Below are positions 44,521-51,828 of a DNA stretch of 64,000 bases, one piece after another (positions within the stretch are counted from its first letter, which is position 1; each line of letters opens with the position of its first letter). Made by a program: the position numbers and the translations under genes. The DNA is from Pseudovibrio sp. Tun.PSC04-5.I4 (GTDB lineage Bacteria > Pseudomonadota > Alphaproteobacteria > Rhizobiales > Stappiaceae), in assembly GCF_900104145.1 (NCBI RefSeq), contig NZ_FNLB01000001.1:629231-693230 (forward strand), written 5' to 3'. The notes below the pieces were generated by a model. The model did no database searches, had not been told where the DNA came from, and saw only the letters and a program-made list of their open reading frames with translations.

Positions 44521-46157
44521 TAGTTTAACTCCACGCCCTGCGTATCAATATGGTCCTGTGCCAGTTGTAAAAGCACGCGTTTGTCCAGCTTGCCGCGCGG
44601 GGTGCGGGGCAACTCATCCATGGCAACGATGAGGGTTGGACTGCAATAATAAGGAAGCTTGTCTTTGACCGACTGAGCCGCCGTTTTGGTACAAACCGTG
44701 GCGGGGCTGACGAAGGCCACCAGATTGCGATTGTCGAACTTGAGTGTAACCGCCTGATCGCATTCATCAGTTGCTTCCAGCGTGTTGGAAACGCCGTCCA
44801 GCTCCACCCGAAAGCCGCGGATTTTGACAAGGTCATCAACGCGGCCAAAGTGTTCCAGCTCACCTGTCTCGGTCCACCGGCCCAGATCTTTGGTGCGGAA
44901 CACCATATGGCCCGGACGGAATGGATCTGACCGGTAGCGGTCTGCGGTCAGGCCTTTGTTGGCCAGATAACCAGCGGTGACACACTCCCCCCCAGCCCAC
45001 ATTTCCCCCTTCTTGCCAATTGGCACAGGGCGGAGGTTCTCATCCAGCACATAAACAGTGTTGTTTGGTGTTGGTCGTCCAATGGAAAGTACTTCTTTTC
45101 CCGGAAAGTGAGGCTCAGCTGTATTGATGATGGTGGTTTCAGTCGGGCCGCAGGAATTGTAAAAACGGCAAAAGCTGCCCCACGTATCCGCGAGTGGGCG
45201 CGGACAGGGTTCACCTGCAACCGCTGCTGTTTGAATCTGTCGGCACCGATCCTGATCAAGCGAATTCAAGATGGATGGCGTTGCGATCAACACATCCACC
45301 TGTTCCGCAGTTTCCTGAATGCTCTTGCCGCGAATAACCAAAGTCGCGCCATTGGAAAGCGCGCCTAATGTTTCCCAAGCAGCCATATCAAATGCAATGG
45401 AAAGGATTTGACCCACCCGTACCCCCGGACGCATACCAAGATCCCCCGGAGAGGTCTGCAAGATGTTGCAAAGGTTTTTGTGCGTGACCTGCACACCATT
45501 GGGCACACCCGTCGTGCCGGAGGTAAACAGGATCATGCAGAGATCCTCTGGCCGCGCCTGATAGCGATCTCCGGTTGGCGTTTTACCGCCAGTTGTTACA
45601 TCCGCAATCACGTCATCTATCGCGATCAATCTCTGGTCTTCAGTTGCCGGAATCTGATCGGCGAGACTGCTTAACGTGAGTATGACTTTGGCACCGGTAA
45701 CACTGGCAATGTGCCGAAGCGTTTTAGCAGGCGCTACGCCGACGTGTTGCGGTACATAGGCTGCCCCAACGCGCAGGCTGGCGACAATACCCACCAACAT
45801 TGGAATGGAGCGGTGCAAGTAAAGGCAAACGGCATCGCCGCGCTGCACGCCATATTCAACCAGAACGCAAGCCAATCGGTTGGCAGCTGCATCCAGCTCG
45901 CCATAAGTGAGCGTTTGGTTTTGGCACTCCGCAGCGATCGCATCCGGTTGCTGGGCAGCATGGTGGTTTATGGCGGATATGATCGTCGGAAACCGTGGTG
46001 TAATTTCTGGCCCCCAGCCAAAATCCAGAAACCGTTCCTGATCAATGTCACTCAATACCGACAAGGCCGGGTTGCGTGGTGCCCTAGTTTGCACCTTTGG
46101 CATGGCCGGAAACACTGGCCGAATGTCTCTCAAATAATCTGCAGCAATATCCCACAT
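44520..46157 (-). CDS. NRPS-type stand-alone adenylation (AMP-binding) enzyme
   Basis: 545 residues from the ATG at 46157. The adenylation core motifs are complete: LTYGELDAAANRLA, ILFTSGTTGVPNGVQVTH (A3), FYNSCGPTETT (A5), GELEHFGRVDDLVKIRGFRVEL (A7/A8) and PRTPRGKLDKR with the A10 lysine. No carrier-protein, condensation or thioesterase domain follows, so the activated acid is handed to something encoded elsewhere or to CoA. It leads the operon with the membrane reductase and enoyl-CoA hydratase. The substrate code cannot be read reliably by eye. Confidence 0.87.
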   Translation of the reverse strand: MWDIAADYLRDIRPVFPAMPKVQTRAPRNPALSVLSDIDQERFLDFGWGPEITPRFPTIISAINHHAAQQPDAIAAECQNQTLTYGELDAAANRLACVLVEYGVQRGDAVCLYLHRSIPMLVGIVASLRVGAAYVPQHVGVAPAKTLRHIASVTGAKVILTLSSLADQIPATEDQRLIAIDDVIADVTTGGKTPTGDRYQARPEDLCMILFTSGTTGVPNGVQVTHKNLCNILQTSPGDLGMRPGVRVGQILSIAFDMAAWETLGALSNGATLVIRGKSIQETAEQVDVLIATPSILNSLDQDRCRQIQTAAVAGEPCPRPLADTWGSFCRFYNSCGPTETTIINTAEPHFPGKEVLSIGRPTPNNTVYVLDENLRPVPIGKKGEMWAGGECVTAGYLANKGLTADRYRSDPFRPGHMVFRTKDLGRWTETGELEHFGRVDDLVKIRGFRVELDGVSNTLEATDECDQAVTLKFDNRNLVAFVSPATVCTKTAAQSVKDKLPYYCSPTLIVAMDELPRTPRGKLDKRVLLQLAQDHIDTQGVELN

Positions 46158-46196
46158 GGCGAATCCTCTCCCTCTGAAAGTTCTCGTCTTCTTGGT

Positions 46197-46215
46197 AATG
46201 GGAAAATTTCCCATT
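46197..46215. promoter_or_regulatory. 19-bp palindrome upstream of the adenylation operon
   Basis: AATGGGAAA-A-TTTCCCATT, perfect 9-bp arms around one base, lies 40 bp before the adenylation enzyme start, with a further half-site ATGGGA a few bases on. It looks like an operator. No regulator gene is adjacent on that side. Confidence 0.65.
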
Positions 46216-46309
46216 ATGGGATAACAAATCATCAACTACCGGTAACGAAATCGTAGGATGAAAAGTTTTGGTGTAATGGTTACAGAATCAGACAGCACAG
46301 GAAACCCAA

Positions 46310-47131
46310 ATGAGTCCCGAGCAAACTGACCCTTTTGAGACTGCCCTCACAGCGCTTCTTGCACCGCTTGCAAAAGCAATGGTGGCGCGTGGCGTCACAA
46401 TTGGGCCTGCGACGGAGGCTTTGAAGCGCGCCCTTTTGCAGGCAACACTGGATGAAAGCGGACCGAAGACATCCGACAGCCGCGTGAGCCTGAAGACGGG
46501 CCTGCATCGTAAGGATGTCAAACGCTTACGGAGCGAAACAGAGCCATCTACAGCTCGAAAATCAGTTAACGCGGCGGCGCTGGCAATTAGTTATTGGGCA
46601 ACAGCTCCAGAGTTCCAAAGCGAGAATGGTGTCCCCCGAGATTTAACAAGGCACAGCACCCAGAGCACTCCCGGATTTGATGATCTCATCCGCTTGACAC
46701 GTGCCGATATGGCCCCCGGAACAGTGCTTGAGGCCTTGGTTGAACAGGGTGTGGTAAAGGAATTGCAAGACGGACAGTATCGATTATTGATGCATGCGTT
46801 GCTGCCAGCACCGGGAAGTGCAGAACAAGTGGCAGCTTATCAAGCGACACTTTCTACACATATGGCGGCAGCTACCCACAATTTAATTGCAACTCAAGGT
46901 ACTTCCCTCAATTTTGATCGAATTCTTCGCTACTCCCATTTGTCAGAAGAATCAGTTGAGGAACTGAACAGGTTGACGCAAGAGAAAGCACAGATGCTTT
47001 TGGAAGACGTCAACGCTCAGGCACGGGAGATGCAGATGAACGATGCGGAGAAAAAAGCCGCGACTGGCCGGTTCGCCTTTGGCGCTTATGTCCTGCCAAT
47101 AAAACCAAAAGCTGACGAGGCCGCCTCATGA
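46310..47131 (+). CDS. DUF6502 family protein
   Basis: 273 residues, soluble, largely helical. The N-terminus (LTALLAPLAKAMVARGVTIGPATEALKRAL by region) and the GLHRKDVKRLR segment match the DUF6502 family, whose first part resembles a helix-turn-helix domain. Function is unknown. It overlaps the following exported protein gene by four bases (ATGA), a pairing that implies a joint role. Confidence 0.78.
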   Translation: MSPEQTDPFETALTALLAPLAKAMVARGVTIGPATEALKRALLQATLDESGPKTSDSRVSLKTGLHRKDVKRLRSETEPSTARKSVNAAALAISYWATAPEFQSENGVPRDLTRHSTQSTPGFDDLIRLTRADMAPGTVLEALVEQGVVKELQDGQYRLLMHALLPAPGSAEQVAAYQATLSTHMAAATHNLIATQGTSLNFDRILRYSHLSEESVEELNRLTQEKAQMLLEDVNAQAREMQMNDAEKKAATGRFAFGAYVLPIKPKADEAAS

Positions 47132-48021
47132 CAGCCCGAAGGCATTTATTATCTGCTCTTATTGCATCGACCCTTATGATTGCCCCTGCTTTTGCGAGTG
47201 AAAAGGACGAACGCGAAGGTGGTATCCTGGGAACAGGCATTGTCGGAACCATTACCCGCCTTGGCAGTATCATCGTCAATGATCAGCGCATCACCTTCCC
47301 GCCTGATCTGCCGGTGAAGAATGCACTCGCCCCTCTTATCGCATCGCAATTGGTGCCCGGTGATACGGTGGCTGTGATTGCTGATTTATCCGGACTAAAC
47401 TGGACGGCACAAAGCATTCGCCGGATTTTGCCGATTATCGGTCCGGTTACAGACATTATAACCAGTCAATCGGGTCGGACCCTCAGCATCATGGGAACAC
47501 AGGTTCTCGCCGGTCCCACACTTGCCTCAACGGTTAACGAAGGCGACTGGGTTGCTATCAGTGGCCTGTGGCAGGATGAGCTGGTCATCGCGACCCGTGT
47601 AGAGGTGGTCCCACCAAGGAAATCGGCAACAATCATCGGCAGCAACCTGTCTGTGGGGGCCAGCAATCTTCTTCAGATCGGCAGCACCTTGATTACGGGG
47701 ATTGTTCCAACCCACATCAGGCCGGGGGATGTTGTGCGCGTCACCGGCGTTCCAGAGGCAGGCAGCATTCGGGCAACCTTGCTGGAAGCAGGCATCTTTG
47801 ATGGCAAAGTGGGGCTTGTACAAGCGGAAGGCTATCTCTCCCCGCCGAGTTCAACAGGGCTTTACACACTGCTGGGGACTGGCATGATCGCCTACACTGA
47901 TCAGCCAGACATGATCGACAAAACAGCCAAGGCGCTGGTGTGTGGCTATGATGATAAGTTAGGCGGCACGTCAACAAGTGCTGCAGATCCTGAGCTTCTC
48001 AGCAAGCTGAACTGCCAATAA
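47128..48021 (+). CDS. Exported DUF5666-type repeat protein
   Basis: 297 residues with a Sec signal (ARRHLLSALIASTLMIAPAFA). The mature part consists of several beta-rich repeats about 60-75 residues long with the pattern ITRLGSIIVNDQRITF ... PGDTVAVIADLSG, like the OB-fold-like DUF5666 modules. Function unknown, periplasmic or extracellular. It is translationally coupled to the DUF6502 gene and followed by a strong terminator. Confidence 0.78.
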   Translation: MTARRHLLSALIASTLMIAPAFASEKDEREGGILGTGIVGTITRLGSIIVNDQRITFPPDLPVKNALAPLIASQLVPGDTVAVIADLSGLNWTAQSIRRILPIIGPVTDIITSQSGRTLSIMGTQVLAGPTLASTVNEGDWVAISGLWQDELVIATRVEVVPPRKSATIIGSNLSVGASNLLQIGSTLITGIVPTHIRPGDVVRVTGVPEAGSIRATLLEAGIFDGKVGLVQAEGYLSPPSSTGLYTLLGTGMIAYTDQPDMIDKTAKALVCGYDDKLGGTSTSAADPELLSKLNCQ

Positions 48022-48029
48022 TTCGAGTG

Positions 48030-48064
48030 TTTTGCGCTCTGTACACTCCTTACAGAGCGCAAAA
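48030..48064. terminator. Strong terminator, bidirectional
   Basis: A perfect 14-bp stem (48030-48043 with 48051-48064) including TTTT/AAAA ends and a 7-nt loop. It lies between the DUF5666 gene (+) and the VOC gene (-). Confidence 0.88.
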
Positions 48065-48079
48065 CAAGCATTCAATATC

Positions 48080-48481
48080 CTAAACGCTCACGCCTTGTTT
48101 TGCGTAGCTGACAATTTCAAATTCAATTGCATCGTCATCATAAAAATAGAAACGACGACCCGGCTCGTAATCGGCGTGATTGATGGTCTTGTATCCACCG
48201 GCAAGAATTCGTTTTTCAACCGCGTCAAGATCATCAACAACAATTGCGATATGGTTCAGTCCGCCTTTGAAACTACCGCTGTCGGCTTTCTGGTCTTCAG
48301 GTGCCCCTGCTGAGTACACCGCCAGATAACTGGTGTCATTGCCCACATGAACGGTTGTGCCGCCATTCTTGGCAGGGCCTTTCCAGCGGATGCGCCAGCC
48401 AAACCAATTCACCAGCCTGTTTGCAGTTGCGTCAGGGTCAGAAACTGTCACGTTTACGTGCTCCAGAAATGCGCTCGTCAT
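48080..48481 (-). CDS. VOC-family (glyoxalase-like) protein
   Basis: 133 residues with two beta-alpha-beta-beta-beta modules: FLEHVNVTVSDPDATANRLVNWFGW at the start with the first metal histidine, NHIAIVVDDLDAVEKRI in the middle with the second histidine and EFEIVSYA at the end with the glutamate. The family covers glyoxalases, dioxygenases and resistance proteins. It is divergent from soxR across a SoxR box, so redox-linked expression is likely. Confidence 0.85.
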   Translation of the reverse strand: MTSAFLEHVNVTVSDPDATANRLVNWFGWRIRWKGPAKNGGTTVHVGNDTSYLAVYSAGAPEDQKADSGSFKGGLNHIAIVVDDLDAVEKRILAGGYKTINHADYEPGRRFYFYDDDAIEFEIVSYAKQGVSV

Positions 48482-48527
48482 CGGTGTATCCTTTTGTGTT
48501 TGACAACTGATAACACCCTGTCTAATC

Positions 48528-48545
48528 CTTCAAGTTAAGTTGAAG
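48528..48545. promoter_or_regulatory. SoxR box between the VOC gene and soxR
   Basis: CTTCAAGTTAAGTTGAAG closely matches the SoxR operator CCTCAAGTTAACTTGAGG (15 of 18 positions). It lies 18 bp before the soxR start and 46 bp before the divergent VOC gene, so it could serve autoregulation and the VOC gene. Confidence 0.8.
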
Positions 48546-48563
48546 TCAAGGACAATTTTCCAA

Positions 48564-49043
48564 ATGAAACCAGCGCTGAAGAAAACTGATCTCCTGTCCA
48601 TTGGTGAACTGGCAGAGCGAACTGGCATTTCAACTTCTGCGATACGGTTCTATGAGGAAAAAGAGCTGGTTATGCCGGCTCGTAATAATGGCGGGCAACG
48701 TCGCTTTATGCGGGCCGACATTCGCCGGATTTCGTTTATTCTGGTGGCACAGGAATTTGGCTTCACCATTGCCGAGATTGGCGTGCAACTGAAACGGTTG
48801 CCAGAAGGACGCGCCCCCAACAAAGCGGACTGGACCAAACTCAGCACCCACTTCAAGATACATCTGGACGCACGCATCGCCAAGATGAATGCCCTACGAG
48901 AACGTCTTGAGGGGTGCATGGGGTGCGGGTGCCTCTCGTTGAACAAATGCCAACTTTATAATGCCGGTGATGCTGCCGCCAGCTATGGCCGCGGGCCGCG
49001 CTATGTAATGGGAGATGATCCTATCCAAACTCTGGATGAGTAG
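48564..49043 (+). CDS. soxR: Redox-sensitive MerR-family activator SoxR
   Basis: 159 residues from the ATG at 48564; a TTG at 48540 is inside the operator. The MerR winged helix is at the N-terminus (LSIGELAERTGISTSAIRFYEE) with QRRFMRADIRRISFI. A dimerisation helix follows, then the SoxR-specific [2Fe-2S] cluster motif CMGCGCLSLNKC (C-x2-C-x-C-x5-C). SoxR is activated by oxidation by redox-cycling compounds. Two SoxR boxes flank it. Confidence 0.94.
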   Translation: MKPALKKTDLLSIGELAERTGISTSAIRFYEEKELVMPARNNGGQRRFMRADIRRISFILVAQEFGFTIAEIGVQLKRLPEGRAPNKADWTKLSTHFKIHLDARIAKMNALRERLEGCMGCGCLSLNKCQLYNAGDAAASYGRGPRYVMGDDPIQTLDE

Positions 49044-49147
49044 ACCACAGCTGTTTGAGCCTTCATTGTGAATGATGCGTGTTCCGGAAGTCGAATTTCT
49101 GCTGCCTTGGACCAACTTGATCTCAATATATAAAAATACATTTTTCC

Positions 49148-49178
49148 TTGACCTCAACTTAACTTGAGGAATTACAAG
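49148..49178 (+). promoter_or_regulatory. SoxR-type promoter with 19-bp spacer
   Basis: A -35 box TTGACC (49148-49153) and a -10 box TACAAG (49173-49178) are separated by 19 bp. Between and overlapping them lies CCTCAACTTAACTTGAGG (49152-49169), a perfect palindrome that differs from the SoxR consensus at one base. Overlong spacers are the mark of MerR-family activated promoters. It drives the gene at 49260. Confidence 0.85.
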
Positions 49179-49259
49179 ACGAGTGATCACTGGGTATTAG
49201 CGGAACTTACACACCATTTTGCTCAGTTAAAACAACAGGTAAAAGTAACGGAGCTCAAA

Positions 49260-49613
49260 ATGGCTAAACAAATACCTGCTTATCTCGTCGCAAGTTCATT
49301 CATGGCAGAAGGTCATGGATCTCTCGATCCGTACGGCAATGCAATTCACCCACTGATGGAAAAATACGGCGGAGAGTTGCTCGTCGGGGGTGATCCAAAA
49401 CAATTTATGGATATGTATGAGGGGGAATGGAAAGAAGGTGCTCGGTTCACGCTTTTCCGGTTTCCATCCATGGACGCTCTGCAATCCTTTTGGAACTCTG
49501 AGGACTACCAGAAGGTCAAACATCTACGCACAGATGTAATTCCACCAAACTTCACCTTCGGCGTCGAAGGATTTGATATGGAAGCTTGGGAAAAAGAACA
49601 CAGTAACGCCTAA
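49260..49613 (+). CDS. DUF1330 family protein, SoxR target
   Basis: 117 residues from the ATG at 49260, with ACGGAG upstream. The ferredoxin-like DUF1330 pattern is visible: AYLVASSFMAEGHGSLDPYGNAIHPLMEKYGGELLVGG by region, then FTLFRFPSMDALQSFWNSEDYQ. These small dimeric proteins resemble antibiotic monooxygenases but have no proven role. The SoxR promoter in front predicts induction by redox-active compounds. Confidence 0.85.
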   Translation: MAKQIPAYLVASSFMAEGHGSLDPYGNAIHPLMEKYGGELLVGGDPKQFMDMYEGEWKEGARFTLFRFPSMDALQSFWNSEDYQKVKHLRTDVIPPNFTFGVEGFDMEAWEKEHSNA

Positions 49614-49673
49614 TGGATGTTTCGAGCATGAGAGACATGAGGAATCTCATGGTCTCTTAGCTTGGCAAAAAAA

Positions 49674-49702
49674 ACAACCCTGCCAGATTATGGCAGGGTT
49701 GT
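49674..49702. terminator. Terminator between DUF1330 gene and integrase-like gene
   Basis: A perfect 12-bp stem (49674-49685 with 49691-49702) with a GATTA loop. A run of eight A on its left gives a T-run for the minus strand, so it ends the integrase-like gene; a weaker hairpin near 49630-49657 may serve the plus-strand gene. Confidence 0.85.
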
Positions 49703-49723
49703 AAGTAATCCGTGCTGGTTTGC

Positions 49724-50557
49724 TTAGGCCTTGTCGACGAACAGCAATTTAGAAACGTGCTCAGCAGACAGGCTGTTGATCTCGGAAAGCTCCAGCTCTT
49801 CCTGATCCCTCACGAAGGAGTAAAACGCAATACGGATACTTGCCAGCGTTCCTTCGAGTCGAGCTTCTTCCATGCGTGTCGCGAGGATATTTCCAAGCGA
49901 TAAGCCGTGACCACGGCCGCCACTCATTGGGAAGACGTGGAGATCTTCCTCGTTTTTCCGCAAATCTTTAGCTTCGCGCAGAATTTTACGCTGGAGGCTC
50001 GTAAGCTCGCGGGTAAATACCTTTGTGCGTGCGTTGGTCAGCTCTAAAACACCCGCTTCCAAATCAATGGAAGACCATTCCAGTTTCATGACCTCTGATT
50101 TACGCAAACCAGTCGCCATAAGGAACTCAAGTGCCAGTGTTGCAGACAGACTGTCCCTGCGGTTGTACTTGGATTTCTCCAGCATTTTCCAGACTTGCTT
50201 GTACTGCAACTCACTGAGTGTAGGGTTTTTGACCCGAACCTCTGGTGGGCGTTCAAGCATCTCTGGCAGTTCCAGCCAGTAAAATGCACCGGAGACCAAA
50301 TTCTCAACACAGGCTGCAAGCGGAGCACTGAGCTCTTTCTTCGCTTTTGCAAACAGGTTTTCAGAATGTTCGAGCGTCCACCCTTCAACCGTAATATTCG
50401 CAATATCAGCTTTAACGAACTCAAGAGCGGTCTTCATCAATGCGATCGTCTTGGGCTTCAAAATGCGGTAGGTCGATGCATCGGTTTCACGCACGTCAAT
50501 ATATTCTACGAGAATCTGTGCGAGAGGAAAGTTCTTGATTTCGTCTTGGGAGGTCAT
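49724..50557 (-). CDS. Tyrosine-recombinase-like protein lacking the catalytic tyrosine
   Basis: 277 residues. The middle matches the phage-integrase catalytic fold: LALEFLMATGLRKSEVMKLEWSSIDL by region (about residues 143-168) holds the first active-site arginine, then a beta strand and lysine region (TNARTKVFTREL). The expected HxxR box reads LASIRIAF and no tyrosine follows in the last 40 residues, which end SKLLFVDKA. The protein is therefore probably inactive as a recombinase. It starts the accessory segment that includes the ubiquitin gene. Confidence 0.7.
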   Translation of the reverse strand: MTSQDEIKNFPLAQILVEYIDVRETDASTYRILKPKTIALMKTALEFVKADIANITVEGWTLEHSENLFAKAKKELSAPLAACVENLVSGAFYWLELPEMLERPPEVRVKNPTLSELQYKQVWKMLEKSKYNRRDSLSATLALEFLMATGLRKSEVMKLEWSSIDLEAGVLELTNARTKVFTRELTSLQRKILREAKDLRKNEEDLHVFPMSGGRGHGLSLGNILATRMEEARLEGTLASIRIAFYSFVRDQEELELSEINSLSAEHVSKLLFVDKA

Positions 50558-50683
50558 TGTGTTCCAGTTGCCTTAGGCTTTTATCTTGCCGCCTTATAGG
50601 TCACTTCAGACTAATGTAAAACCAAAACTCAATAAATGACGCGAACGATTGCATTTGGTGGCCGGAAAGGGCGCTGAAGACTT

Positions 50684-50716
50684 AAAAAAGCCCTCGCAAA
50701 CAGCAAGGGCTTTTTT
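50684..50716. terminator. Bidirectional terminator after the lipoprotein gene
   Basis: AAAAAAGCCCT (50684-50694) pairs with AGGGCTTTTTT (50706-50716) around an 11-nt loop, giving T-runs on both strands. It lies just downstream of the minus-strand lipoprotein gene. Confidence 0.85.
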
Positions 50717-50730
50717 GAATTTATAGGATG

Positions 50731-51114
50731 CTAGCTCTTGGAGGCTTTAACAGTCTTAGAAGGGGCAACTGGTTTACACCGCTTCTCGGTCGCAGCTGCT
50801 TTCAGGGCGTCATATTCCCCTTTCAAGCGTCCCAGCTCTTCCTTGTTGTCCTCTGTCGCAGCCAGCAGGAACAAGCTCGGCCAAAACACCAGCAGGCCAA
50901 CACCCATGATGACAGCATCTGCTGTTGCTGCACTTTTCTGGTCGCCGGAGACTTCCTGAACACGAGCGCCAACAGCCAACAATTCCTCATTGAGCTCACT
51001 ACATGTAAAAGAACTGTACTTGTTTGCTGAGACATAACTTGGCTTAATGCTGCTTGGTGAGGACGCACAACCAGCTGCACTGACAAGCAAACAACCGGAG
51101 ATCGCAAGGCTCAT
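50731..51114 (-). CDS. Small putative lipoprotein with a hydrophobic segment
   Basis: 127 residues from the ATG at 51114. The signal SLAISGCLLVSAAGC has the lipobox SAAGC. A hydrophobic stretch (ADAVIMGVGLLVFWPSLFLLAA, about residues 75-96) may span a membrane, followed by a lysine-rich tail with a coiled-coil tendency. Two further cysteines are present. Family not recognised. An upstream GTG at 51144 is an alternative start. Confidence 0.65.
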   Translation of the reverse strand: MSLAISGCLLVSAAGCASSPSSIKPSYVSANKYSSFTCSELNEELLAVGARVQEVSGDQKSAATADAVIMGVGLLVFWPSLFLLAATEDNKEELGRLKGEYDALKAAATEKRCKPVAPSKTVKASKS

Positions 51115-51315
51115 AAATTTCCGCAAAATCAAAACAACACCCACACTTTTGAAACTAATAACTCAATCCAGGGTTGTTTTGCCTGAGTCCTGCACATGTT
51201 GTCCAGCCGAAACTAGTAGAATAACCGAATTACCCGCGTATTTTCCCGTAAGAAGTATTGTACTCGGATTCCCGGCACACCATATAGTTCCGTTCGCTTC
51301 AGGCACGTTCGCCTC

Positions 51316-51828
51316 TTAGAAACGCAGCGCGGCGTTGAATTGAAGCAGGCTTCTGTCATTATCTCCAAGATTTTCGTAGGACGCTTTAAGCTTCAAAAAT
51401 CCTTGGTTCGCTGCAAAGCTCTGAGCAAAGGATAGCTCTGCACCTCCTCCGCATTGCGTAGAGATACGTGCAGATTGAATGCGCTCACAGGCGAAGCGAG
51501 GAGACGCTGTGATATTCAAGGCTTCACCTGGAATAAAAGAAGGAACCAGAGAAAACGCAAGCGTTGGTTGCAGTTGAAGACGGGTCAAATCTACAGCTTC
51601 AAACTTCAGTTTGTTGTTTTGCTCTTCCCCATCAATGTCATAGGCAACGGTCTCGCCTGTTCCATGTGCATGGGATAGCTGAGCATTCGGAGAGAAAACA
51701 GCCCATCCGAAATCATAGGAACCTTCAATCACAGCACCTGCTTGGAATACTGCTCTGGAATAGTCGTAGGAGTAAGAATTTTCATCCCTTGAAAGGTCTG
51801 CAAGGGTTTGATTTAAACCAGCGATCAC
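51316..51828 (-). CDS. C-terminal half of an autotransporter-type beta-barrel (frameshifted continuation of the ubiquitin protein)
   Basis: 170 residues if started at the GTG at 51828, which overlaps the upstream stop as GTGA. The composition alternates polar and hydrophobic residues as in outer-membrane strands (for example FQAGAVIEGSYDFGWAVFSP), and the last residues FNAALRF end in phenylalanine, the signal for BAM-dependent insertion. It has no signal peptide of its own. In this frame the sequence stays open upstream of 51828 (CVAAAYVIAGLNQTL), so it most likely was fused to the preceding gene and separated by a one-base change at about 51836-51850. Confidence 0.72.
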   Translation of the reverse strand: MIAGLNQTLADLSRDENSYSYDYSRAVFQAGAVIEGSYDFGWAVFSPNAQLSHAHGTGETVAYDIDGEEQNNKLKFEAVDLTRLQLQPTLAFSLVPSFIPGEALNITASPRFACERIQSARISTQCGGGAELSFAQSFAANQGFLKLKASYENLGDNDRSLLQFNAALRF

